The position numbers and the translations under genes were made by a program. Positions 33,114 through 43,686 of a stretch of DNA of 64,000 nucleotides are shown here, piece after piece. The notes beneath the pieces were generated by a model. It did not search any database. It saw only the letters and a program-made list of their open reading frames with translations, and was not told the DNA's origin. Source of the stretch: Ctena decussata. Lineage: Eukaryota; Mollusca; Bivalvia; Lucinida; Lucinidae. The stretch is taken from positions 101,478,786 to 101,542,785 of the forward strand of contig OZ022499.1 in assembly GCA_963989385.1 (NCBI GenBank), given 5' to 3'. Numbering within the stretch: position 1 is the stretch's first letter; the number at the start of each line of letters is the position of its first letter.

Positions 33114-34276
33114 TAGCTCGCCTGAACGAAAGTTCAGGAAGAGCTATTGTTGTCACCCCGGCGTCGGCGTCAGCGTCAGCGTCAGCGTCGGCGTCCGGAT
33201 TGGATGTTTTGGTTAAAGTTTTTTAAAGACCTATATCTCCTTAACCCATGGATGGATTCTTTTGATACTTGCACTGTAGGTAGATATTGGTCCAAAGTTT
33301 AACAGGGTGCCACCCCCGTCCCACTCCATGACCTTGATGTCAAGGTCATGGACTTAGAAAATTGGGAGTATTTTTGGACTGGATGTTTTGGTTAAAGTTT
33401 TATAAAGCCCAATATCTCCTTAACTCATGGATGGATTCCTTTGATACTTGCACTGTAGTTAGATATTGGTCCAAAGTTTTGCAAGGTACTACCCCCACCC
33501 CCCTCAGTGATCTTGATGTCAAGGTCATGGACTTAGAAAATTGTCTTTTTATTGATTGGATGTTTTGGTTAAAGTCTTTTAAAGACACATATGTCCTGAA
33601 CCCAGTAATGAATTCTTTTTATATTTGCACTTTAGTTAGATATTAGTCCAAAGTTTTGCCGAGTACTACCCCAACCCCGCACATTGACCTTGATGTCAAG
33701 GTCACGGACTTGGGAAATTTGTCCTTTATTAAAGTTTTCTAATTGCATACTGATTCATAATGCTTGGCAGAGATTTAGTTTACACTTGAACTGATGATAG
33801 ACACTTTTTTGAGTTTTTACAAAACACTATATACTTACCCCACTGGATGACCTTGAAGTCAAGGTCATCGACTTATAATTTTGTCTTAAAGATTTTGGTT
33901 AAAGTTTTATATTTATGAAGACATAATTTCACAGTGCCACGATGGACTCAGTTGATACTAATACTTGGACTGATGTTAGATAATGGCTCAAGGTTTTGTT
34001 ACATCCTAGTCCCCCCACCCCCACCCCCACCCTACCCCCACCCTTACCACTTAGTTCTTTGACCTCAAGCTCGTGGACTTTGAAATTTCATGTGGATTTT
34101 ATTATTTTAATTTTATTTTAAGACTTATTTCTTAGATAGCTTTTGTTTATAAATGTGTTGTCATTATGGACATGCTTGCCTGAAGTTTTATGCATAGAAG
34201 TCCACACCTCCAAAGCGACTGTGTTATGGGCAAGCACCTATTCAGGCGAGCTATGCTGTCAGGCGACAGCTCTTGT
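33114..34276 (+). mobile_element. Tandem-repeat (Helentron-like) element, TAGCTCGCCTGAACG family
   Basis: 5' TTTTTAGCTCGCCTGAACG with hairpin CCTGAACGAAAGTTCAGG, then a GCGTCA-rich stretch. About four 190 bp monomers share GATGTTTTGGTTAAAGT and GATGTCAAGGTCATGGACTT. 3' TTCAGGCGAGCTATG, hairpin CTGTCAGGCGACAG, then CTCTTGTTA. A second copy starts at 63779. Confidence 0.75.
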
Positions 34277-34350
34277 TATGGATGCTGCTGCTGACCTAAG
34301 GTCAAGGTCACAGACTTAAACATTTGTGTTAAAGTTTTGTGTTAAGCTTT

Positions 34351-35372
34351 TATACGCCCGTTTTGAAAAAACGGACGTATTATGTCATGGCGCTGTCCGT
34401 CCGTCCGTAAACATTCTTGTGCGCTCCATAACTCATTAACCGTTTGGGATATATTCATGATATTTGGTAGGAATATGTATTAGGTTGGGGGAACGTGTCG
34501 TGTACAGAAGTGGTTGCTCCCCCTTCCTTAGTTTCCAAGTTATGCCCCTTTGATTAATTTTTTCCCTGCCAGTCTTGTGCGTGCCATAACTAGATAACCG
34601 TTTGGGATATCTTCATGAAACTTCATAGCAATGTGTATGAAGTCTCAACGATGTGTCGGGTACAAAAATGGCTGCTCTCCCTTTCTTCATTTTAGAGTTA
34701 CATCCCTTTCATTAGTTGATTATGGTTATTTTTGTGTATACATATCTTGTGCATACCTTAACTTTGTAACCGTTTGGAATATCATGATGAAACTTTATAG
34801 CAATGTGCATGATCACAAGACGATGTGTGGCATACAAGAATGGTTGCTCCCCCTTTCTTCATTTTGGAGTTACTTCCCGTTGATAAGTAATTTTAGGCAT
34901 TTCTCAGTCACTCCATATCTCCTTAACCTTTTGAAATATTAGAATGGAACTTTGTAGGAATAAGTATAATAATGGGGCAATGTATCCCGAGCAAGAACCA
35001 CAACTCTGGCTTACTGAATTATCTGCCCTTGCATAAATTTCCTGTTTCCTCTGTGATTCCTTAACCCTACATGTGATTTTGTCAGGGGAATGTAGTAGAG
35101 CCAAGAATCTAGTATATTTAGTTTATGAATTATCTCCCTTGTTCAACTATGGCATTACTCAACTTTTGAGCCACAATAACTTTGAAGCTGATTTTTGGTA
35201 TACTCATAGTATTTGATGTGTTAAATATTTGAATAATGTTGCCGTCATTAGTTATAAAGTGGTTGCCCCTGTTTGTCTGCCTATCCATCCTTTTGTAAAC
35301 AATCTTGTTCATTCCATACTCCTTTATGACATTAAAACGGGCGTATTATGCGCCGCTTGCGAAGCCCTTGTT
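34351..35372 (+). mobile_element. Tandem-repeat (Helentron-like) element, TATACGCCCG family, third copy
   Basis: Same ends as 19545-20974: TATACGCCCGTTTTGAAAAA and GGGCGTATTATG, CGCCGCTTGCGAAGCCCTTGTTA in two parts. Shorter interior because it lacks the 744 bp insertion present in the 19545 copy, so it supplies the empty site for that insertion. Confidence 0.78.
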
Positions 35373-35977
35373 ATTATTCTTTGACATTTCCAATATCCTT
35401 TGATGGAGCCTTTTGATAATTAACTAGGTTTACTTTTAGGTTCATAGCTGCTTACCAAAGGTCAAGGTCACAGACTTGTATATTTGTGTTAAAGTTTTGG
35501 GTTAGGTTTACATTCTTTGTTTATATTTCAAACATCCTTTGATGAAACCTTTTGATATATGACTAGATTTGCTTCTGTGTGTTCATGCAGATTAGTTGAC
35601 ATCATCTGGATGCTGCTGCTGACCAAGGTCATGGAAACAGACTTATACATTATTGTAATATATACAATAAAGTTTTGTGTTGAGATGGTACTCTTTGCTG
35701 ATATTTGTAATATACTTTGATGGAACCATTTGATAGGTGACTAAGCTTACTTCCAGACACATACCATTTATAAGATTGGTTTCATTAGGCTGTGATTTCA
35801 TTAGGGGGTGGCGCTGGACGGGGGTATACATGAGCTCCTGCTCACTTGCTCTAGAATTTTTTTTTTTAATGCTGAAAAAAATATACAAAAATTTGAGCAA
35901 AGCTCTTCATATATTTCAGCAAAAATTGGCAGTGTTTTTTTTTTTTTTCATACATTTGAAAAAGTGATACCTTGTTA

Positions 35978-36648
35978 TAGGCCGTTTGCTGTCTATAAAA
36001 CAGGTCTTTTTGCAGATTTTCTCTTTTATTATTGGTGATATAATTGATTTGTTTTCTCCACTGGTATTGTCAAACTAATACATAACTAGAAACTGACTTT
36101 CAGAATTTTATCTTGTCAATTTTTTGCTTTTGTCTATTCAATCCTGTACAAAAATTTACAAAAGTTTCAGCTTAAGTACAGGGGAGTACAATAAGTTAAT
36201 GTAATAGCTAAAAGCAATGCCCATATATGCATCACAAACAAGAAATGTTTCTATAGATAAATTAATCCTATTCATCACCAATCAATTCTCTTTGCAAGCA
36301 ATAAGAAAGTGAACTTCATTTTTACTCAGATGAAAAGATTTACAGGTATACAGGTGCCATTGAGTAACTCTGTACAGTTAGCTAACAATTGACATAGGTA
36401 AATATTGAGCATTCTAAAGCTGTTACATAAATAAAGTTACTTCCATGTAAAATACAGTTGAAATATCTTCTAAAAATGGGCAGTTTTCAAAAGAAACTTT
36501 TTAGTTTCAAAATATAATATTGAGGGAAATTATAGATTTGTTATGTATAAGATAGACATTAAAGATGCGCTTTACTTCAAAGTGATAGCTTTGGTAGTTT
36601 TAGAGATATTTAGCAAAATGACCTGTTTTATAGACAGCAAATGGCCTA
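35978..36648. mobile_element. Foldback MITE with TA target duplication, 671 bp
   Basis: Left TAGGCCGTTTGCTGTCTATA, right the inverse of TAGGCCATTTGCTGTCTATA, both continuing AAACAGGTC and TTTTGC. TA at 35976-35977 and 36649-36650. Interior AT-rich and without an open frame of note. Tc1/mariner-like by target only. Confidence 0.7.
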
Positions 36649-36650
36649 TA

Positions 36651-37062
36651 ACTATGGACATTATTATTTTTGAACAACTCTGTGCAAATTTGCAGTATTG
36701 AGCCTCTAAGACAGGATCATATTACTGTTAATAAATGCAAGCTTAGCAGGTTTTCCCATCATTTCCACAAGCCACGGGTATTAAGTCAACTTCTTTCCTT
36801 ACATACCCTTGGCCGACAGCTTATTCTTAAAGTGCCAGCCACTTCCATTCCATCCTGTCAAATTATCCGTAACAAAACATTTTAGGCATAGCAGGTGCCC
36901 ATTTTGATAGAAAAATATTACATTTACCATGAACAGTTACCAAAAAAGAGAGTAGGAAGTCAATATTTAACCAATTTATCAGCGTTTTTGAACAATTATG
37001 TGAAGTGGAACAACTGTTTTGCAACTGATCTTTTAATGGGTATAAAATCATACATGCCAAGG
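36651..37062. other. No gene or repeat recognised
   Basis: About 400 bp of unique-looking AT-rich DNA between two elements. Overlapping short open frames on both strands show no conserved protein motif. Confidence 0.3.
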
Positions 37063-38371
37063 ACAAGAATTCCGTGGAATGCGGTGTCTCGCCTGCTGGC
37101 GCTTTGTCACAAAACAGAGTTAAATCAGCGAAGATGTATGCATGAACCAAGTTTCTTGGCTCTAGCCCTTATGATTTCTCAAAAACAAACCCAAACGCGA
37201 AAACTTGACAAAAAATTGCAAAGTCAGTCAACCGTAAAATGTTGTAAAGTCTCAATATTGATGATGACTTTTAGCTCTTCTCTTCCAGATGAATGCATGA
37301 CCCAAGTTTCATGGCTCTAGCCCTTATTGTTTCTGAAAAAAACAGACCTAAACGTGAAAACTTGACAAAAAAAATGCAAAGTCAGTCAACCGTAAAATGT
37401 AGGTCAAGACTCAATATTGATGATGGCTTTGAGATTTACTCTTCCAGATGTATGCATGAACCAAGTTTCATGGCTCTAGCCCTTATAGTTTCTGAGAAAA
37501 TGACCTAAACACGAAAACTCAACAAAAATTGCAAAGTCAGTCAACCGTAAAATGTAGGTCAAGACTCAATATTGATGATGGATTTGAGATATACTCTTCC
37601 AGATGTATGCATGTACCAAGTTTCATGGCTCTAGGCCTTATAGTTTCTGAGAAAATGACCTTAACGCGAAAACTCAACAAAAAATTGCGAAGTCAGTCAA
37701 CCGTAAAATGTAGGTCAAGACTCAATATTGATGATTGCTTTGAGATCTACTCTTCCAGATGTATGCATGTACCAAGTTTCATGGCTCTAGCCCTTATAGT
37801 TTATGCGAAAATGACCTAAACGCAAAAACTCGACAAAAAATGCAAAGTCAGTCAACCGTAAAATGTAGGTCAAGCCTCAGTATTGATGATGGTTTTGAGA
37901 TCTACTCTACCAGATGTATGCATGTACCAAGTTTCATGGCTCTAGCCCTTATAGTTTCTGAGAAAATGACCTAAACGCGAAAACTCAACAAAAAATTGTG
38001 AAGTCAGTCAACCGTAAAAATGTAGGTCAAGACTCAATATTGATGATTGCTTTGAGATCTACTCTTCCAGATGTATGCATGTACCAAGTTTCATGGCTCT
38101 AGCCCTTATAGTTTCTGAGAAGATGACCTAAATGCAAAAACTCGACAAAAAATTGCGAAGTCAGTCAACCGTAAAATGTAGGTCGAGACTCAATATTGAT
38201 GATGGCTTTGACATCTACTGTTCCAGATGTATGCATGTACAAAGTTTCATGGCTCTAGCCCTTATAGTTTCTGAGAAAATGACCTAAACGCAAAAATTTG
38301 ACAAAAGTTTACGCAGCCGCTGACACCGGAAAAGCAATACACATGTCTCGCCTCTGCTTCGCAGGCGAGAC
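37063..38371 (-). mobile_element. Tandem-repeat (Helentron-like) element, TCTCGCCTGCG family, minus orientation
   Basis: Inverse of the 24746-27691 family. The right end TGTCTCGCCTCTGCTTCGCA, GGCGAGAC is the 5' hairpin; the left end ACAAGAATTCCGTGGAATGC, GGTGTCTCGCCTGC is the 3' end. About eight monomers of 140-150 bp (AAGTCAGTCAACCGTAAAAT, AGGTCAAGACTCAATATTGA). Several monomers stay open in one frame by chance, which creates protein-like repeats. Confidence 0.78.
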
Positions 38372-39101
38372 AAAAACAACTCATTGCGTCCAAAAGCCGG
38401 TGCTGCGGAAAATTTGATATGCTAATAGGCTGTCAGCCAAGGGTACATAAGGAACAAAATGGACTAAGTACCTTTGGCTTGTGAACCTGTTTTTCCCATG
38501 TGCATGGATATCTTTTAGTGTACACCTTTCGTATGTCTGATATGCAGCTTGGTATGGAACTAGATAGGCATTCTAGTTATATGACATTTTAGATGTTTTC
38601 TATTGTTTGTTGCCCTTTTAGTCATAGTGTCAAACAAAGGTCAAGTCAGCCTGTTATATACACTGCATTGTCCTTATAAAAAGCAGACCCTGCGATTGAC
38701 AACACAGGATGAACATCCTAAATAGACATTGTGGCCATACATTATTATAGAGTTTATTTTGTTTTGAAGTCCATGTAGTGCTTAATTGATGTATTTATTC
38801 TGTAATAAGAAGTATTGCTGTTTGTTTATGGAATAAGTGAAAGAATGATACAAAAATTTTGTTTAGGTGTATAAAATTCAAACAAGATGCAGGGAAATCA
38901 GATATATGTTAATTTTCTTGTTAGGGACATTGTATCACTGACTTATTAATATGCAGAATATGGTTGTTGGTGCTATTGTGTAAGAATTTTGCAACACATA
39001 TATAAACTTAAATAATAAATGAAGGCTAACAAAAGTGCTGCATTGTTTGCTGAATATCAGTCCAGTCACATCCATTTTTACTTAGAAAGCCAAACCACAT
39101 A
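38372..39101. other. No gene or repeat recognised
   Basis: About 730 bp of AT-rich intergenic DNA. No open frame or inverted repeat stands out. Confidence 0.3.
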
Positions 39102-39340
39102 TGAGCAGCGACATGACAAAACCAACAAAGTGGCATGTGCACCCAGCAAAGACTCTGAGCAGCCTGGGCATCCACCCAGTCTGATCAGAGTCTTCCCTGT
39201 CTGCATGAAGCCAGCTTAGACCCTTAGCTACCCTTTAAGCACACAGCAAAGGCTCTGATCAGACTGGGCGGTTGCCCAGGGTGATTGGAGCCTTTGCTGG
39301 GCGCTCATGCCACTTTGTTGGTTTACTCGTGTCGCGGCTA
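39102..39340. mobile_element. Foldback MITE (TGAGCCGCGACACGAG family), copy 1
   Basis: Left TGAGCAGCGACATGACAAAA, then CCAACAAAGTGGCATG; right CCACTTTGTTGGTTTACTCG, then TGTCGCGGCTA. Internal GTCTGATCAGAGTCTT/CTCTGATCAGACTGGGC repeats. Other copies: 44630, 46663 and 53511. Confidence 0.78.
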
Positions 39341-39416
39341 ATATTAGCTTTCTTGATTGCAGTGGGTTGTATGCTTATTGGTATGTCCATTCATATGTGA
39401 TCCTGTTAGACTCAGG

Positions 39417-40345
39417 TTAACATTTTTGTAAGAGGTAGATTTCAGGTTTCCTATTAATGTAGCAACCTGAAATTTTGTATGGGGATATATATTAATAAGT
39501 ACAACAAGAATACACAAGAATCAGGGTATGATGATCCATATGTCATGGTCCACTGACTTCGGACTTAGGCTAATTTTGCCAGGTTAAGATTTTTGTAAGA
39601 GGTAGATTTTGGGGTTCCTATTATTGTAGCGCCTTGAAATTTTGTTTGAGGGTTTATGTCTATAAGTACAACAGGAATATGCAAGAATTAGGGCATAATG
39701 ATCCATATGTCACGGTCCACTGACTTAGGACTTAGGCTAATTTTGGAAAGGTTAAGATTTTTGTAAGAGGTTGGTTGGTTGGTTGATTTGATGCTTAACG
39801 TCCACGGTAAACAACTAAGGTCATGTCGGGACGGTCATTTAACCTAACCACACTATTCCTGGGCAGGCTTAGACCTCCTAAGCGGTTAACCAGTACTAAG
39901 TGCACATACTTTTGCCAGTAACTGACAACTGCCCTTCTTGAATCAGGGGAAGGAGAAACGAAAATATGTGGCCAGACCGGGATTCGAACCCAGGACCTCT
40001 GACTTACGAGTCAGGTGCCCTACCGATTGCGCTACCCGGCCCTTTGTAAGAGGTAGATTTAAGAGTGCCTTTTATTGTAGCAACCTGAAATTTTGTATGA
40101 GGATTAATATCTATAAGTACAACAGGAATTTACAAGAATCAGGTCATGATGATCCATATGTCATGGTCCACTGACTTCGGACTTTAGCCAAATTTGCAAG
40201 GTTAAGATTTTTGTAAGAGGTAGATTTTAGAGTTCCTATTCTTGTAGGAACTTGAAATTTTGTATGAGGATTAATATCTATAAGTACAACAGGAATTTAC
40301 AAGAACCAGGTCATAATGATCCATATGTCACGGCCCACTGACTTG
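39417..40345. repeat. Tandem array, four monomers of about 165 bp, interrupted by a SINE
   Basis: Each unit holds AGATTTTTGTAAGAGGTAGA, CAACCTGAAATTTTGTATG and CATGATGATCCATATGTCA (or close variants). Units start near 39417, 39584, 39750 and 40200; the third is split by the SINE at 39771-40042. Confidence 0.82.
39771..40042 (-). mobile_element. tRNA-derived SINE (family 2), 272 bp, 11 bp target duplication
   Basis: On the minus strand the 5' part is a tRNA-like head: GGCCGGGTAGCGCAATCGG (A box), then CCTGACTCGTAAGTCAGAGG and GGTTCGAATCCCGG (B box), ending CTGGCCAC. The body follows and the 3' tail is CCAA repeats (39771-39784). TTTGTAAGAGG is duplicated at 39760-39770 and 40043-40053. The anticodon-arm loop is 6 nt and there is a long non-tRNA body, so this is a SINE rather than a working tRNA gene. 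Confidence 0.88.
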
Positions 40346-42143
40346 GTTTCTAACCATCTTCTGTAATACTTAATATTTATATTCTGGCCATACAGTGACT
40401 CTGAAACTGTATAACTGCAGTTTGTGTCACGTCAAACATTGGGCAATGCTTTGCCCATGGCCTTTTATATTATACAAGTCTGCCTCTATGAACCTACTTA
40501 TCCTACACATGCCAGTACCTTAATCAAGGCACCAAGTTACTCAAGGCACTAGGTGAGGGCATCTGTGTACTATGGACACATTTCTAGTTTATTTTCAATT
40601 TTCAAACAAAAGGCAGTTTTTTTCTCACCAAATGAATGGAAAAGAATCCTGATAATTGGCTTTCCTTTTGGTTAAGACAATAGCATCTGAACACAACATT
40701 TAATTTAGGACTTTCCATTTTAGTCTACAATTTATTAGCTGCACAAAGTTAAATATTTCAGTTTTGGCTAGTTAGTCAGCAGCTTTATGTGAAGGGGTCA
40801 ATAGGCATGGCTGACATTATCTAGTCCGAAATATTGTAAATGTCATCAAAATTCTTTATTATATGATAGTATTCCCAATACAGAGGGGGAAAAAAAAAAC
40901 CACCACCACAAGAGTTTTATTTACAAAATTTTATTTTCCAATACTTCATTTGCATAATATTTAAAATACAGCAAATAAAAGTATTTGGTACAAAATAGAA
41001 CTCTCTAAAACAAAGGTAGAAACTTTAAGGAAGGAACAGTTTATCACAGATAGTTGTAATGCTTGACATGATAGGTGACAAAATTGCCCTTATAAGGCAG
41101 ACAGTTGTACGTGACATTTGCATTATCCAGTGAAGACAAGTGTACAAAACTAAATGCTTGTGAAAGAAAGATAAACCACCTTATCATATAATTTACCTGA
41201 ATTGTTAAGAAAATGACAAAGCAAACCTGATAGTCTCAGACCTAGTTATTCAAAGTTTTGTTAGCTTCACACATTTAAAAATATAATGCCTTGTTGACTA
41301 ACAATGTCATTAGTTTTGACTGATGCTTTGAAATAATTGCTTTATTTAGGCTGTGATATTCCTGAAGGACCCACTAGGATAACCTTTTCATTCATCCCAA
41401 ACCAATGGGATTGACACCACTGATTATGATTATGTGGCTTACATACATTAATTTGTGCCTTTAAATTCATGCATTAATTTCGTCCTATTCCCTCCAACAG
41501 TCATCTTTACTTTTGTATAATAAAATATTCTCTGTATATAAATATAACCTACATTGTACTGATTTAAATATGAAAACAATGGGACACAGTACTAGTCCAC
41601 CTCCCTGTTCTCCCATTAACCAATACATGTATATGTAAGAACATTAAATTTTGCAAAATGAGGTAATTTTATTGCCCTCCACAGCAAAATATTTTTACTT
41701 CTCTTATGGTATTTATTTGGTTATAAGACGAAGGTTTATACAATGTACTGGTACTTCCAAAATTACCACAAATTCGAAAATCAGTTTTAAAGTTATTCAG
41801 TTGTAAAATGGAGTTTTCTTTCAAACAATCTCAATGATCTAGATTGGTCTTGTGAGACAGATCTAGGTCTTTGAGATATTGAAGCAAAAAATACCCTTCC
41901 TATAACTGAACGAATACAATATCCATATCAATAATGCTAAAATACTTATAAAAACACCAGGAAAAGCCCCTCTGCTACTAATATCTGGGTTTAAAATAGC
42001 TTCAGAAGCATTGAGACAGTTGTCAATTATCTTAGGATCAGTACAGGCAAAAGCCAAAATCAGTACATGCAGACTTTAACATCCAGACTAGCCTCCATTA
42101 AGGTTTATGGGTATGCCTTCAGGATTTTCTGCAATTTTGACGA
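40346..42143. other. No gene recognised; possible minus-strand poly(A) signals near 40915-40945
   Basis: AT-rich, low in open frames. The minus strand has AATAAA at about 40915 and 40935 (forward TTTATT), so a minus-strand transcript, conceivably a long 3' UTR of the 43687-48424 gene, might end here; inference only. At about 41245-41345 a decayed relative of the TGGGCCCAGTT foldback may be present (TAGTTATTCAAAGTTTTGTT). Confidence 0.3.
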
Positions 42144-42336
42144 CAGAGCTCTAGATAAGAGGGGTATTTGATAATAACTGAGGGATGATTTTCTTTATTT
42201 TTCATTGAAACCATATGTTGTGACCCCTCATCTGAACCGTCTCATCGAGACGGTTCAGATGAGGGGTCACAATATATGTTTTCATCCAAAATTATCCCTA
42301 ATTATCACCAAATACTCCCTTCTATCTAGGGCTCTG
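42144..42336. mobile_element. Palindromic hairpin MITE (CAGAGCTCTAG family), 193 bp
   Basis: Both family termini are present (right end ATCTAGGGCTCTG). Core TGTGACCCCTCATCTGAACC mirrored by GGTTCAGATGAGGGGTCACA with a GTCTCATCGAGAC loop. No clear 5 bp duplication at this copy. Confidence 0.85.
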
Positions 42337-43213
42337 TTTACGGGGTAAAAAGTTTTAGACCGAACAATGAAGCCCTGCCAAAATGAACTATTAATGGAAA
42401 GAATTTCTCCTTCACGAGCAAAAATTTCTTTTCAGCACTGATCGCATTGAGAAGACAGGTAAAAATCAGTCTGACTATGCATTTTCCCCTTAAAGCATTA
42501 CTTGAAGACCTAGTCTTCAGAAAGTCTTTATCAAGCTTTACTAATTTGCATTTCTGTGCTATGCTGTTCGCTTGCTTTATTCATAGTTTCAAAAACCACG
42601 GCTACTTTAAACAGGTCATTTATACACTATCAGATGACTTTGAGTGGCATTCAGGGTGTGGCTCAGAACTGTGTATTGCATGAGGAGCCTAATTTGCATG
42701 ATGAGCCTCAGTTGCATATTATGGATCATAATACTGAAAAGCTGACATAAAAAATTTCTCTAACATAACATGGATACAAAATGTGACATAACATGAATAC
42801 TTAGACATAAGAAACAGTAGAAGACAAAAGGAAAATATAGCACAATCCCCAGTTATTAAAATGCAAGAGTTGTTCAGTTTAAGGAAAAAAAACTTGTGAA
42901 CAAATTATACAACAATGACATTACAATGACAATTTACAAACTAGAAATCTGACATTTCACACAGTATCACATCTTGAAGAGTCATATTAAATCTTTCCTG
43001 TGAAGTCTCTGATTTTCCATTGTCAAGCTGCTTGCATACATCCTCACATCAATATAAAAGTGCCTTGATTACACATCTGTCATCAATACATAAATCTGAC
43101 ATTGGATAAGTTTAATAAATAGTATTTTCTCTCTTCTTATACATGTACTATAATCAACCAGTTTTTAGAAAAAATATACAAACTGATGCATTAAGGCAGT
43201 AATTAATTGCATA
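42337..43213. other. No gene or repeat recognised
   Basis: AT-rich intergenic DNA downstream of the minus-strand gene. Short open frames only, without recognisable motifs. Confidence 0.3.
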
Positions 43214-43528
43214 GTATAAACTAGTCCACCAATTTTCACTTCCTGGTGAGACTGTCCATCATATTTGGCTTCCGCTGCAACTATCCGCAATATTTTGCTT
43301 CCTTCCAAGGCTACCGTCTGCCAAAAATGGCTTCCTGCTGTGACTGTTCATATGATTCTGCTTCCTGTCGAGACTCTCGGCAAGAATCAAATGGACAGTC
43401 TTGGCAGGAAGCCATTTATCATGCACAGCAGTCTAGGCAGGAGGCAAAAGCTAGTGGACGGTCTCAGTGGAAGCCAAGTTTGATGGACAGTCTCGACAGG
43501 AAGCAAAAACTGGCGGACTAGTTTATAC
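43214..43528. repeat. Palindromic minisatellite (foldback array of about 36 bp units)
   Basis: Outer arms GTATAAACTAGTCC and GGACTAGTTTATAC. Inside are about eight diverged units around CTTCCTG(T/C)CGAGACTGTC and CATCA, read one way in the left half and inversely in the right half, with the switch near 43380. The pattern keeps a serine/glutamine-rich open frame of 91 codons on the plus strand by chance of its period. Confidence 0.75.
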
Positions 43529-43686
43529 CTGTGTACTGAAATATGTGCATTTTCCATGTTATCAAGTGCAGCATTTGGCTACTGTATACATGCAATATTT
43601 TATTCTTCTTTTATAATAGAATAAGAAGCACCTATATGAAATTAAAGGCCACAATAAATCTCTATAGTAATGCACATAAATTGGTT

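Larger units (their letters stand above)
31891..35848 (+). mobile_element. Tandem-repeat (Helentron-like) element, TATACCCCCAACATACG family, with three nested insertions
   Basis: 5' TTTTTATACCCCCAACATACG with hairpin CATACGAAGTATG. Monomers of about 150-160 bp share GTCAAGGTCACAGACTT and GGATGCTGCTGNTGACC. The 3' side has GACGGGGGTATACATG and hairpin GAGCTCCTGCTC, then ACTTG. Interrupted by a foldback (about 32305-32960) and by elements 33114-34276 and 34351-35372. Confidence 0.65.

Noticed and set aside
37293..37974. Repeated protein-like frames rich in SQSTVKCRSRLNIDDGFEIY
   Set aside because: They are chance open frames through 140-150 bp tandem monomers of a transposable element and recur in other copies with stops.
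39968..40042. tRNA-like sequence with good A and B boxes (minus strand)
   Set aside because: The anticodon-arm loop has 6 nt, the sequence runs straight into a 200 bp body with a CCAA tail, and the whole unit has an 11 bp target duplication, so it is a SINE head rather than a tRNA gene.
43246..43521. 91-codon Ser/Gln-rich open frame
   Set aside because: It coincides with the palindromic 36 bp minisatellite (period divisible by three) and has no homology signal.
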